From positions 1,612,001 through 1,676,000 of the forward strand of contig NZ_CP071051.1 in assembly GCF_017161405.1 (NCBI RefSeq): a DNA stretch of 64,000 bases. The letters are read 5' to 3'. The notes under the pieces are model-generated. The model had not been told where the DNA came from. It saw only the letters and a program-made list of their open reading frames with translations, and did not search any database. A program made the translations under genes and the position numbers. How positions within the stretch are numbered: position 1 is the first letter of the stretch; the number at the start of each line of letters is the position of its first letter. The DNA is from Leucobacter sp. CX169. Its GTDB lineage: Bacteria; Actinomycetota; Actinomycetes; Actinomycetales; Microbacteriaceae. Shown one piece after another: positions 6,367-15,271 of this stretch.

Positions 6367-9067
6367 CACTGCTGAAGATACTTTGATCTTTGATCCGGTA
6401 GACCTCGTCGCCCCCGACGCCCGATTATTCATTGACACCAATGTCTTCATGGAAACCTCACCTGAACGCGAGGGTGGACTGCAAAAACTCTTCGCGCGTG
6501 TTGCGCCAAAGATCGAAGAAGGTGGCAGTCCCGTCATTGTTCCAACCAAGGTTGTGACCGAGCTTACGAAGCAGAGCGGTCAAGAAGCGTTTGAGGACGA
6601 ACCAAGCCGTTCCAAAGCCATCAAGAAGGCTGCCAACGCGCTCGTTTTTCTAAAGGCAGCTAGTGAACACGGGCTCGTCCGCAAGGACCTTGGGGACGAT
6701 TCCAACCCGTACGCTGATGACCTCTTCGTAGATTTATTCACCGCATACGCCGGTCGCTACTCAATGGCCCTGCTCACTAATGACATCACCCTTCTACTTC
6801 GAATCAACTTGCTCGGCATCCAACGAGGGGTTTGGTTGATTGCAGGAAGACTGACCAGCGAGGGGCTCATCGAATGTGAGGTCCCGCAGGTTCTCTATGC
6901 GCGTGGACTCGCGAAGCTTCGTCGAGTGCAACGTCGGCTTGACACGCCAGAGGCAGATGCGAAAGACGGCTTAGAAGCAGAAAGCCTACAAGCTGTGCTG
7001 CAAGAATTTGCAGGCGCAACCAACGTGGTTGAGCCTGAGAGAGCCGCTAAGCTTGGAAACGTAAGAACACCTGAATCCCCAGCTTCAGTGGGCGTAGATC
7101 CTTTTCCGCCCGACTCACCGTATCGTGGAGACGATTCTCTGCTCTCAGTGACCGAAGTTCCAGGCGAAGGTGATGAAGTCCTCGTCGAGACACCAACGGG
7201 CACGGAAAGGCTTCAGCTTTCCGACAAGCTCGGAACTGGCGGAGAAGGAAGCGTGTTCTCCGTCTCGCCCACGCAAGTCATCAAAGTCTTTGATGAAGAA
7301 CACATTACTGCTCATCGCAAAGCCAAGATCGAGCTACTTTCTAACCGCGGACTTTCAGCACCTGGGATCTGTTTTCCTCAGGCAGTCGTCAGAAACCTTC
7401 AGGGCGAGTTTGTTGGCTACGTGATGCCGCGCGCGAATGGACGTGACTTTTCGAAGGCTCTCTTCAACCCGCGCCGTTTCCGGAAGGAGTACCCCACCTG
7501 GACGAAGACAGACCTCGTGGATGTGGCTATTTCATTCTTGGACAAGGTCGCATTTCTCCATTCCCTAAACATTGTCTTAGGCGATATCAACCCGAAGAAT
7601 CTCCAGGTCGACTCGAACAAAGATGTCTGGATCATCGACGCCGATTCATGGCAGGTCGACGGATTCCCGTGCCCTGTGGGTACAGAAATGTTCAGCGCAC
7701 CCGAAGTGATCGGCAGGCGCTACCCAGATTTCCTTCGCACCATGGAAGATGAGCAATTCTCGGTAGCGACGATGCTATTCATGATTCTGATTACGGGGCA
7801 GTTCCCGTATGCAAGGTCCGGTTCCGATGGGGATATCGTTAAGCTGATCAGAGAGGGTAACTTCGCCTTTCAGTACAAGGAAAACTCCAATCAGGACCAA
7901 CCTGCGGGTAACTGGAAGTACATGTGGAGCCATATACAACCAGACCTAAAAGGGCTCTTTTGGCACACGTTCCATCGCGAAGGCGACCGGTACTCTGATC
8001 GGCCCACCGATGAAGAATGGCTCTCAGAATTCCGACGTTTCCGACGCTATCTATCAGGTTCCGAGAACTTTGACCCGATGTCGAATGACGTGTATCCAAC
8101 GCGATTCAAGGCAATGGCTCGCGATACGCCAATCTATGAATGCAGCGAATGTGGCACGTCAATGGCCGGTATCTGGAATGACAAGACGAAGAAGTACATG
8201 CAGCCTCGACTTTGTCAGGCATGTAGGTCAAAACTTCCGAAGTGTTCGGACTGCGGTAAACACAAATCGTCGTTGAAAGATGGAGTGTGTTGGGATTGTA
8301 ACCGTAAACGAAACTTCGTAGCCTGTGCCGAATGCGGGCAGGAGAAGCCAAAGAAATCGCTCGTCGACGGACGATGCTTTGATTGCAATCAGGGACGTTG
8401 TGCCGACTGTGGTCGCCAGGTACCCAAGCGGTATCTTGCTGATGGCCTGTGCGACCGATGCGTACCCGTGAGCTGCAAGAATTGTGGCCGTAAGTTCATA
8501 AAGTCCGCGATGAACTATGGTCGGTGCACGGAATGCCACCAACGAGACCTTGAGCGCCAGCAGCAAAACAAGGCCGAAGCGGCGGAGAAAGCACGTCGAG
8601 ACGCCGAACCTGACTCGTCGCGACTCTGTACACGTTGCGGTAAGGCCTTCATCTCGCGTGGGAACGTGGCGTGGCATCAGCGAATGGGTAAGGAAGTCCC
8701 AACCACGCACAAAATGGGTTACGGATACACCTATCCGCCGGAGTGTGTTCCCCTCCCGATTCCGCCGAAGGTTTCACAAAAAGCACCAAAGCCAGAAAAG
8801 TCTGGAGGCTGCTACATCGCGACGGCCGTTTACGGCTCATATGATGCTCCACAGGTATGGGTGCTTCGAAGATGGCGCGATAATTTCCTCAGCCGGTCCG
8901 CCCTCGGACGCTTGTTCATAAAGGGTTACTACCGTTGGAGCCCGCAAATTGTGAAGAGGTTTGGTGCCCATGACGCTTTCCACGTGCCTGCGAGATTCTT
9001 CCTCAACCGCTTGGTGCACCGCCTTCGTCGAACAGGCGTGTCGGATGCCCCGTATCAAGACCGCTGA
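6359..9067 (+). CDS. PIN nuclease - protein kinase - zinc ribbon - CFI-box fusion protein
   Basis: 902-residue multidomain protein. A PIN-like RNase domain (about 20-165) has acidic residues in LFIDTNVF (Asp26), VVTEL, YADDLFVDLF and LLTNDITLL. A Ser/Thr-kinase-like domain (about 283-535) has glycine loop LGTGGEGSVF, Lys in VIKVFD, catalytic loop LGDINPKNL and metal Asp in IIDADSW (DFG replaced by DAD). Next come about six CxxC zinc knuckles (590-735), a CTRCGKAF...H finger-like motif (near 757) and a C-terminal CFI-box (GGCYIATAVYGS, about 816-902). The kinase type and its vWA and PP2C neighbours match the E. coli YegI-YegL-YegK (TerY-P) triad; the fused PIN domain is the novelty. G+C is clearly lower than in the core. 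Probably a stress or defence effector whose RNase is under kinase/phosphatase control (inference). Confidence 0.85.
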   Translation: MTNTAEDTLIFDPVDLVAPDARLFIDTNVFMETSPEREGGLQKLFARVAPKIEEGGSPVIVPTKVVTELTKQSGQEAFEDEPSRSKAIKKAANALVFLKAASEHGLVRKDLGDDSNPYADDLFVDLFTAYAGRYSMALLTNDITLLLRINLLGIQRGVWLIAGRLTSEGLIECEVPQVLYARGLAKLRRVQRRLDTPEADAKDGLEAESLQAVLQEFAGATNVVEPERAAKLGNVRTPESPASVGVDPFPPDSPYRGDDSLLSVTEVPGEGDEVLVETPTGTERLQLSDKLGTGGEGSVFSVSPTQVIKVFDEEHITAHRKAKIELLSNRGLSAPGICFPQAVVRNLQGEFVGYVMPRANGRDFSKALFNPRRFRKEYPTWTKTDLVDVAISFLDKVAFLHSLNIVLGDINPKNLQVDSNKDVWIIDADSWQVDGFPCPVGTEMFSAPEVIGRRYPDFLRTMEDEQFSVATMLFMILITGQFPYARSGSDGDIVKLIREGNFAFQYKENSNQDQPAGNWKYMWSHIQPDLKGLFWHTFHREGDRYSDRPTDEEWLSEFRRFRRYLSGSENFDPMSNDVYPTRFKAMARDTPIYECSECGTSMAGIWNDKTKKYMQPRLCQACRSKLPKCSDCGKHKSSLKDGVCWDCNRKRNFVACAECGQEKPKKSLVDGRCFDCNQGRCADCGRQVPKRYLADGLCDRCVPVSCKNCGRKFIKSAMNYGRCTECHQRDLERQQQNKAEAAEKARRDAEPDSSRLCTRCGKAFISRGNVAWHQRMGKEVPTTHKMGYGYTYPPECVPLPIPPKVSQKAPKPEKSGGCYIATAVYGSYDAPQVWVLRRWRDNFLSRSALGRLFIKGYYRWSPQIVKRFGAHDAFHVPARFFLNRLVHRLRRTGVSDAPYQDR

Positions 9068-9094
9068 CATTTACAAGTAGATCGGAATAACAAC

Positions 9095-9781
9095 ATGGCC
9101 AAACTGGACATCAACACGGAAGACCTAGTCGAAAACCCGACACCACGCGTGCCCGTCGCACTTTGCATCGATACGAGTGGGTCAATGGGAGGGGCACCAA
9201 TTGAAGAGCTAGTAGCTGGAGTTAACCAATTCTACGACGCAATCGAAGAAGACGACGATGCCCTTGACGCTGCAGAAGTGTGCATCGTGGAGTTTAACTC
9301 CGGTGCCAAAGTGATCCAAGAGTTCGCGAGCATCGAACGGCTTCAACGTATCAACTCGATCACTGCCAGCGGTGGCACCTCGATGGGCGAGGGTGTCAAT
9401 CTTGCGCTTGACACCCTCGAAGAGCGTAAGCGGCTCTACTCTGACAACGGCGTTCTTTATTACCAGCCCTGGCTGGTACTGATGACAGATGGCGCGCCGA
9501 ACGGGAGCGCTGCCGAACTGGAGCGTGCCGTGACACGGGTGACAGACCTGATCGGTAACAGGAAGTTGACCATCTTCCCGATCGGGATTGGCGCAGGAGC
9601 GGACATGAACATTCTTGCCCGATTCAGCCCAACTAAGCCGCCGCTCCGACTTCAAGGCCTTAGCTTCAAGGAGTTCTTCGAATGGCTATCGAAGTCCGTG
9701 GCGCGGGTATCACAGTCCAGTCCTGGTGATGCTCCGCCCAAGCTTGACCTGGAAGGTCTTGCAGGCTGGGCGGAACTCTAG
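9095..9781 (+). CDS. vWA domain protein, TerY/YegL type
   Basis: 228 residues, single von Willebrand factor A domain. The metal-ion-dependent adhesion site is complete: DTSGSMGG near residue 27, Thr in TASGGTSMGEG, and Asp in LMTDGAPNG. No signal peptide, so cytoplasmic. It lies 27 nt after the kinase and directly before the phosphatase, as in TerY-P/YegIKL loci, where the vWA protein is thought to scaffold the kinase and phosphatase. The ribosome site is weak, suggesting coupling to the upstream gene. Confidence 0.88.
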   Translation: MAKLDINTEDLVENPTPRVPVALCIDTSGSMGGAPIEELVAGVNQFYDAIEEDDDALDAAEVCIVEFNSGAKVIQEFASIERLQRINSITASGGTSMGEGVNLALDTLEERKRLYSDNGVLYYQPWLVLMTDGAPNGSAAELERAVTRVTDLIGNRKLTIFPIGIGAGADMNILARFSPTKPPLRLQGLSFKEFFEWLSKSVARVSQSSPGDAPPKLDLEGLAGWAEL

Positions 9782-10528
9782 TTGTTTCGCGAATTCCATC
9801 ATCAGGTCAAAGGCAAAGGGCACGCCGATACCGGGTCGCCTTGCCAGGACAAAACTTCGTACGCAAACCGAGAGGGCGTGCAAGTCTTGTGCTTATCGGA
9901 TGGTGCTGGCTCAGCAGCGCACTCGGAGATTGGCGCTCAGGCACTTGTCAACGAGGGAACCAAGATGCTTGTTGAACAATTTGTTGAGTTCACCTTGCGC
10001 GATGACGGACGGAATGTCAAAGTCGAGGTGGTGCAACGTCTTTTGACGAAGCTGGAAAGGACCTCTCGTCGACGCAAGGTGTCGCTCAAAGACTTGGCTG
10101 CCACTTTCTTAGCCGTGGCAGTTTCGGGCGACCGTTTCATTGCTATCCACATCGGAGATGGCGTCATTGGATACGAGAAGGATGGAGAACTCAAAGTTAT
10201 CTCTGCCCCCGATAATTCTGAGTTCGTGAATCAGACCACGTTTGTTACGTCTCTAGGTGCAGCACACTCGATGCGGTTGCTGCGGGGATCGACAGCTGGT
10301 GTCACTGGGTTTGTGCTGATGAGCGACGGTACCGAAAACAGTCTGTACAGCCATCAAACACAGAAGCTTGCACCCGCATGTTCAAAGATCATCAATCTCG
10401 TAGCAGCCTCGTCTCACGGGTTGAGCCTTCCTAGCGTCAGGTACCAACTCAGGCGGTTCTTGGCTACGAAAGTCAAGGAAGCTACCAAAGACGACTGCAG
10501 CCTTGCAGTGTTCGGGCGTTCAGTTTAG
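9782..10528 (+). CDS. PP2C-family Ser/Thr phosphatase (YegK-like)
   Basis: 248 residues. PP2C motifs in order: KGHADTGSPCQD (N-terminal, metal Asp), LCLSDGAGSAAHSEIG, FIAIHIGDGVIGY, GFVLMSDGTENSLY and DDCSLAVFG. The frame starts with TTG directly after the vWA stop (TAGTTG), so translation is probably coupled; no better start is visible. It should reverse the fused kinase's phosphorylation. The last 9 nt overlap the convergent HTH gene. Confidence 0.86.
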   Translation: MFREFHHQVKGKGHADTGSPCQDKTSYANREGVQVLCLSDGAGSAAHSEIGAQALVNEGTKMLVEQFVEFTLRDDGRNVKVEVVQRLLTKLERTSRRRKVSLKDLAATFLAVAVSGDRFIAIHIGDGVIGYEKDGELKVISAPDNSEFVNQTTFVTSLGAAHSMRLLRGSTAGVTGFVLMSDGTENSLYSHQTQKLAPACSKIINLVAASSHGLSLPSVRYQLRRFLATKVKEATKDDCSLAVFGRSV

Positions 10529-10976
10529 ATATTGGCTGGGCGAAACCAATGCGCTAGAGGACTGATGGGGGAAGCTTTCAGTTGACCTAGTCGCTAGCGA
10601 ACCGGCTGCTACAAGGGAGTTGCGCACCTGTTTTCTATCGACGCCAATCGTGCGTGAGATCGCGCGCATCGAAGCACCAGCGCGGTGCAGTTTGACCGCT
10701 TCAGCGGCGTCGTGGTCATCGAGGCCTGAAAGTCGACGTACAACACCACGCCGAGTGAGATGCGCTGACACGGTAGAACGGTGCAAACCATACTGTTGAG
10801 CCAGCTGCCCAACTGATAATCCGGCGATATAATCATCGACCAATCGGTCGATCTGAAGGGCCGTGAGAAAGGTTTGAGGATTTGCAATCCTCCGAATAAC
10901 CGGCCCACGAACGTCTCGAATTGGGTCGACATCGCACCGCCTCGACACCCGGTAAACGCCACGTCTCCAGCGGAGA
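10520..10976 (-). pseudogene. double helix-turn-helix protein (copy 1), 5' end cut by IS
   Basis: Paralogue of the protein at 34568-35047. Two resolvase-like helix-turn-helix units: TALQIDRLVDDYIAGLSVGQ to LAQQYGLHRSTVSAHL, and GASMRAISRTIGVDRKQV. Similarity between the copies begins at RW(R/K)RGVYRVSRR, and the IS3-family element begins just before that point, so the native start is gone. The frame does continue into the IS (to 11032) and could be translated from there. It is convergent with the PP2C gene and overlaps its end by 9 nt. Confidence 0.65.
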
Positions 10977-11030
10977 TGAAGCGCCCTGGGTTTGATGGAG
11001 ACTCCTGACCTTGGGAACGAGGATGGAGTC

Positions 11031-11375
11031 ATGGTGTCGAAGCAGGGATTTGGGAAGCCGACGGGACGTCGGTATTCGCAGGAGGAGAAGGCTGCCGCGG
11101 TCCGAATGGTGCGGACGCTACGGGTGGAGCTCGGGACCGACCATGGGACGGTGCATCGGGTCGCAACGCAACTCGGGTACGGAGTCGAGTCCGTGCGGAT
11201 GTGGGTGAAGCAGGCTGATGTCGACGACGGTCACGTCGTCGGGGTCAGCACCGCTGAGGCCCGCCGGGTGCGGGAACTCGAGCAAGAGGTCCGCGAGCTG
11301 CGACGAGCCAACGAGATACTCAAGCGAGCGGCGTCTTTCTTCGGGGCGGAGCTCGACCGCCAACACAGGAAGTAG
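11031..11375 (+). CDS. IS3-family transposase OrfA (copy 2)
   Basis: 114 residues: helix-turn-helix (HRVATQLGYGVESVRMWVKQ) then a leucine zipper (VRELEQEVRELRRANEILKR) ending in the typical AASFFGAELDRQ. The ATG at 11031 has GGAG close upstream. The OrfB frame overlaps its end, which suits programmed frameshifting. Confidence 0.86.
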   Translation: MVSKQGFGKPTGRRYSQEEKAAAVRMVRTLRVELGTDHGTVHRVATQLGYGVESVRMWVKQADVDDGHVVGVSTAEARRVRELEQEVRELRRANEILKRAASFFGAELDRQHRK

Positions 11376-12295
11376 CCGCGTTCATCGACGCGAACAAGCA
11401 CGATATCGTCGAGGGCCGTCCGCTCGGAGTCGAGCCCATCTGCGCACTGTTGCAGGTGGCTCCGAGTACCTATTACGCAGCCCGTGATCGCGCCCCGTCG
11501 GCGCGCGCGGTCAGCGATGCTGTTGTCGGTCCTGAACTGGTGACGCTGTGGCAGGCGAACTACTCCGTTTACGGGGTCCGCAAGCTCTGGAAGTGCGCCC
11601 GCCGTGCTGGAATCGATATCGGGCGCGACCAGACCGGGCGGCTCATGCGGGCCGCAATGATCGAGGGCGCGACCCGTTCGAAGCGGGTGAAGACGACACG
11701 GCCCGATCCAACGTCAGCGAGGCACCCGGATCTGGTGAAGCGGGAGTTCACCGCGACCGCACCGAACAGACTCTGGGTCACCGACCTGACCTTCGTTCCC
11801 ACGTGGGCTGGCGTCGCTTACGTCTGTTTCATCATCGACGTGTTCAGCCGGATGATCGTCGGCTGGCGGTGCGCGTCTCATATGCGTACCGAGATGGTCC
11901 TCGATGCGATCGAGATGGCGAGGTGGGGCCGCGGCGCTCACCACAATGATCTGCGATGTCATAGCGATGCGGGCAGTCAATTTACGTCGATTCGCTACGG
12001 CGAGCGTCTCGCCGAGATCGGTGCGACACCGTCGATCGGGACGGTCGGCGACAGTTATGACAATGCCCTGGCAGAGACGGTGAACGGGTACTACAAGACA
12101 GAACTCGTCCGCGGCCCGGCTCGCCCCGGCCCGTGGAAGACGGTTGAGGATCTCGAGCTCGCGACCCTCGGATGGGTGCACTGGCACAACACGCAACGCC
12201 TCCACAGCTATCTCGGCGACGTCCCGCCCATCGAGTTCGAGCAGAGGTTCTATGCTGACCAAACCACGAGCCCTCAGTTGGTGGGAATCAAATAG
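11372..12295 (+). CDS. IS3-family transposase OrfB (copy 2), made by frameshift
   Basis: Integrase-core transposase. The DDE triad is in LWVTDLTFV, RCHSDAGSQFTS and NALAETVNGYYKTEL. The first in-frame ATG/GTG-type start (11450, at QVAPSTYYAA) lies inside the conserved N-terminal region. The frame is open and homologous-looking from about 11372 (VAAFIDANKHDIVEGRPLGV), so the protein is most likely made as an OrfAB fusion. The C-terminus (WHNTQRLHSYLGDVPPIEFE) is complete. Confidence 0.88.
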   Translation, partial: VAAFIDANKHDIVEGRPLGVEPICALLQVAPSTYYAARDRAPSARAVSDAVVGPELVTLWQANYSVYGVRKLWKCARRAGIDIGRDQTGRLMRAAMIEGATRSKRVKTTRPDPTSARHPDLVKREFTATAPNRLWVTDLTFVPTWAGVAYVCFIIDVFSRMIVGWRCASHMRTEMVLDAIEMARWGRGAHHNDLRCHSDAGSQFTSIRYGERLAEIGATPSIGTVGDSYDNALAETVNGYYKTELVRGPARPGPWKTVEDLELATLGWVHWHNTQRLHSYLGDVPPIEFEQRFYADQTTSPQLVGIK

Positions 12296-12346
12296 CGCGA
12301 GTCTCCATCAAACCCAGGGCGCTTCATCGAGGTTTGCCCTTGCTGA

Positions 12347-12619
12347 TGCGTATTCATCGTGGTGCGCTTCGGATGGCTGTTCCCCGGCAGGAACCCAGGC
12401 CGCCACCTCACCCCGGGCCCACTGAGCCGTCGTCTTCGCGCCGAAGGCTTGCTTGCCGGGAGCGCCCGCACAACAGCGCTCATCGAACTCACACGGCAAC
12501 TGCATCCCCGGATCGTCTCGGACCTCCTCGGCATCACGACGGCGTCCGCTGCCTCATGGTCACGTCTCGCCGGCGGTGAGTGGTCCGATTACCCGGCTCT
12601 TCGTTCCACCCGCGCCTGA
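12347..12619 (+). pseudogene. C-terminal fragment of an integrase-like protein
   Basis: The frame encodes LFPGRNPGRHLTPGPLSRRL followed by ARTTALIELTRQLHPRIVSD and LLGITTASAASWSRLAGGEW. I recognise this as resembling the C-termini of actinobacterial tyrosine-integrase-like proteins (helical bundle, then LLGI.. HTH). The upstream part is missing at the IS border. Low-confidence family call; it is probably debris. Confidence 0.4.
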
Positions 12620-12937
12620 TCAAGCATCACCCGTCAGCGCTCGCCCGGAAATCGCCTCGCGCAACTGCTCGACGGTCGGAGACCCTCCCAGCCCGGCAGG
12701 GGTACTAAACACCCGGCAGGCGAGCCCGACCGGCGCGTGCTCGTCTGCGAAGGGATCGACCCCGTCGACGAGAACGGTCGGTGACCCGTGGAACCCGAGT
12801 CGCACAGCGTCCTCCGGGGTCTCGACCAACTGACGTGTGACGCGGACATCTGATCGGCCGTCGAGCAGCCCAGCAAGCCGACGATCGAGTATCTCCCAGT
12901 TCGGGCACCCGTCGAAGTATTGCAACGTAATCTCCAT
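12620..12937 (-). CDS. thioredoxin-like / alkylmercury-lyase-related small protein
   Basis: 105 residues. N-terminal ITLQYFDGCPNW is the beta-strand/active-site region of a small thioredoxin-fold family often annotated as 'thioredoxin family' or mis-annotated as alkylmercury lyase; it has one Cys (GCPNW) instead of CxxC. The middle reads GFHGSPTVLVDGVDPF, with the cis-Pro. The ATG at 12937 has AGGAG 6 nt upstream. It follows the CadA-type ATPase by 12 nt as the last gene of the cmtR operon, so it probably handles thiol-bound Cd, Pb or Hg (inference). Confidence 0.75.
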   Translation of the reverse strand: MEITLQYFDGCPNWEILDRRLAGLLDGRSDVRVTRQLVETPEDAVRLGFHGSPTVLVDGVDPFADEHAPVGLACRVFSTPAGLGGSPTVEQLREAISGRALTGDA

Positions 12938-12949
12938 GACCAACTCCTC

Positions 12950-14908
12950 TCAGTTCCGACCCGCGTGGACCGCGACAGGTGAAGAAGGCGTTACCGACGA
13001 CAGCGCGGGCGACTTGGCGCGCGCGGCGCGCAGGCCGTTAAGGATCACGATGACCTCAGCGATCTCGTGGACCAGGACGACGGCGGCCAGCCCCAGGACT
13101 CCGAACAGCGCGAGTGGGAGCAACGCGGTGATGATCAGCAACGACAGGAAGATGTTCTGGTTGATGATCCGCCGACACCGGCGGGCGTGGTCGAACGCCC
13201 GCGGAATGAGGCGCAGGTCGTGGCCCGTGAACGCGACATCGGCGGACTCGATCGCTGCGTCGGAACCGGTCGCTCCCATCGCGATGCCGATGTCCGCGGA
13301 GGCGAGGGCCGGGGCGTCGTTGATGCCGTCGCCAATCATCGCGACCGATCCCGCCTTCGACAGCTCACCGATTGCCGCTGCCTTGTCCTCGGGACGCAGC
13401 TCCGCACGCACATCCTTGATGCCAGCCTGTGCGGCGAGGGCGCGTGCGGTGCGGGCGTTGTCGCCGGTGAGCATGGTCATGTCGATGCCCTGATCCGCGA
13501 GCGTGCGGACGACTTCGGGAACTTCGGGGCGCAGTTCGTCGCGGACACCGATCGCCGCGACCGGGAATCCGTCCCGGTGGACGATCACGACGGTCATGCC
13601 CTGTTCCTCGAGACCCGCGACCCGGTCTCCGAGCTCCCCGGCGTCGAGCCAGCGGGGGCTGCCGACGGTGATTCTCGACCCGTCGACGGTGCCTTCGATG
13701 CCGTGCCCGGCCTTCTCGGTCACGTCTACAGCTGCCGCAATGCCCGGAGTCGCAGCGGTGATAGCGGAGGCGAGGGGATGCGTGCTGTGCTGTTCCAGCG
13801 CCGCCGCCCAGGCCAGCGCCTGTGTCTCGGTCACGCTGTTCGCGGTGAGGACGGCGGTGACCGCGGGCTCGTTGCAGGTGAGGGTGCCGGTCTTGTCGAC
13901 GGCTACATGCCGGACCGTGCCGAAGCGCTCGAAGACGGCTCCGGATTTGATGATCACGCCGAACTTGCTCGCCGCGCCGATCGCGGCGACGACCGTCAGC
14001 GGAACAGAGATCGCCAGCGCACAGGGTGAGGCTGCGACTAGCACGACGAGTGCGCGGGTGATCCACATCTCCGGGTCGCCCAGCAGCGATCCGAGGATCG
14101 CGACGAGGGCGGCGAGGATCAGCACACCGGGCACCAGCGGGCGAGCGATCCGGTCCGCGAGACGAGCACGCTCGCCCTTCTCCGTCTGCGCCTGCTCCAC
14201 CAGTTCGACGATCGTGGTTAGCGAGTTGTCGGTACCCGCCGCGGTCGTTTCGACCTCCAGTGCGCCGGCGCTGTTGATCGCGCCGGCCGACACCGCATCG
14301 CCGGGCTCGACCTCGACCGGGATCGATTCCCCGGTGATCGCCGAGGTGTCCAAGCTGGAGCGCCCCGCACGGACGATCCCGTCGGTCGCGATCCGCTCGC
14401 CCGGTCGGACCACCATGACCTGGCCGACCGTCAGCTCCTTCGCCTGAACCTGCACGGACACCCCGTCGCGCAGCACTGTCGCCGTCTCCGGCACCAGCTT
14501 CAGCAGCGCCCGCAGCCCTCCCCGGGCGCGGTCCATCGCCTTGTCCTCGAGGGCCTCTGCGATTGAGTATAGGAAGGCCAACGCTGCGGCCTCCTCGACG
14601 TAACCGAGAATGACCGCGCCGATCGCGCTGATCGTCATCAGCAGCCCGATCCCGAGCTTGCCCTTTAACAGCTTCCGGATCGCGCCAGGAGTGAACGTCG
14701 ACGCGCCCAGCAACAGGCCGGCCCAGAACAGCACGAGCGCCGGGATCTCGAGGCCGGACCATTCAAGGATTAGACCGGTGAGGAATGCGACACCTGAAAA
14801 GACCGGCACCATGATGCCGCGGTCCTTCCACCAGGGTCGCCCCACCTCTTCATTCTCATCATCCGCCGCAGTAGCAGGCTCGTGTTCGCAGCCACACGCC
14901 GCGCTCAC
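12950..14908 (-). CDS. heavy-metal P1B-type ATPase (Cd/Zn/Pb/Co exporter)
   Basis: 652 residues, inner membrane. The N-terminus has a short Cys/His/acidic stretch (SAACGCEHEPATAADDENEE) instead of an HMA domain. TGES (AITGESIPVE), transmembrane metal motif SPC (AASPCALAIS, near residue 292), phosphorylation site DKTGTLT (near 336), HP motif STHPLA and the hinge GDGINDAPAL are all present. The GTG start overlaps the cmtR stop (GTGA). The SPC motif differs from the CPC of classical CadA and is shared with P1B-4 (Co/Fe) pumps, but the CmtR regulator argues for Cd/Pb. Confidence 0.9.
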   Translation of the reverse strand: MSAACGCEHEPATAADDENEEVGRPWWKDRGIMVPVFSGVAFLTGLILEWSGLEIPALVLFWAGLLLGASTFTPGAIRKLLKGKLGIGLLMTISAIGAVILGYVEEAAALAFLYSIAEALEDKAMDRARGGLRALLKLVPETATVLRDGVSVQVQAKELTVGQVMVVRPGERIATDGIVRAGRSSLDTSAITGESIPVEVEPGDAVSAGAINSAGALEVETTAAGTDNSLTTIVELVEQAQTEKGERARLADRIARPLVPGVLILAALVAILGSLLGDPEMWITRALVVLVAASPCALAISVPLTVVAAIGAASKFGVIIKSGAVFERFGTVRHVAVDKTGTLTCNEPAVTAVLTANSVTETQALAWAAALEQHSTHPLASAITAATPGIAAAVDVTEKAGHGIEGTVDGSRITVGSPRWLDAGELGDRVAGLEEQGMTVVIVHRDGFPVAAIGVRDELRPEVPEVVRTLADQGIDMTMLTGDNARTARALAAQAGIKDVRAELRPEDKAAAIGELSKAGSVAMIGDGINDAPALASADIGIAMGATGSDAAIESADVAFTGHDLRLIPRAFDHARRCRRIINQNIFLSLLIITALLPLALFGVLGLAAVVLVHEIAEVIVILNGLRAARAKSPALSSVTPSSPVAVHAGRN

Positions 14909-15264
14909 GCGTCCGCCCCCGTCCCGCAGCAGCAAGGTACCGTGCATGCTGAGTCCACGCAAGGTGCGTGCTCATCGACAGCCAGCGTCACGTCCACGAG
15001 GGAAACGAGCGCAGCAGCAAGGTGCGGATCTGCGATCTCGTAGCGAGTCTGGCGACCCTCAGGCTCAGCGACCACGACCCCGCAGTCGCGCAGGCAGGTG
15101 AGATGGTTAGACACGTTCGAGCGCGTCAGCTCCAACTCGCGCGAGAGCACGGCCGGGTAGCTCGGACCATCGAGCAACGTCATCAGGATCCGGGAACGCG
15201 TCGGATCCGCCATGGCACGGCCGAGCCGGTTCATGACGTCGAGGCGTGAAGCAATAGTCAGCAC
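14905..15264 (-). CDS. cmtR: CmtR-type ArsR-family Cd/Pb repressor
   Basis: 119 residues, winged-helix metal sensor. With the GTG start at 15264 the cysteines fall at 57, 61 and 102 (LTCLRDC and EHAPC), the same positions as the Cd(II)/Pb(II) ligands known for mycobacterial CmtR; this also supports the start. The recognition helix is LELTRSNVSNHL. First gene of the operon with the ATPase and thioredoxin-like genes. The mRNA is probably leaderless, with a -10-like TATAGT ending 7 nt before the GTG. Metal binding would release it from the operator at 15281-15300. Confidence 0.9.
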   Translation of the reverse strand: MLTIASRLDVMNRLGRAMADPTRSRILMTLLDGPSYPAVLSRELELTRSNVSNHLTCLRDCGVVVAEPEGRQTRYEIADPHLAAALVSLVDVTLAVDEHAPCVDSACTVPCCCGTGADA

Positions 15265-15271
15265 ACGCTGA

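Larger units (their letters stand above)
10977..12326 (+). mobile_element. IS3-family insertion sequence (copy 2, different type)
   Basis: Ends TGAAGCGCCCTGGGTTTGAT at the left with a perfect inverted copy at the right; the match extends over about 30 bp (10975-11004 and 12299-12328). Contains orfA and orfB in overlapping frames. No target duplication is evident. It disrupts the HTH gene on the left and abuts an integrase-like fragment on the right. Confidence 0.88.

Noticed and set aside
13067-14029. Plus-strand frames antisense to the CadA-type ATPase, and similar ones over copB, gatB, ligA and mnmA
   Set aside because: Composition mirrors the opposite strand; no ribosome sites, and the sense genes are fully conserved.
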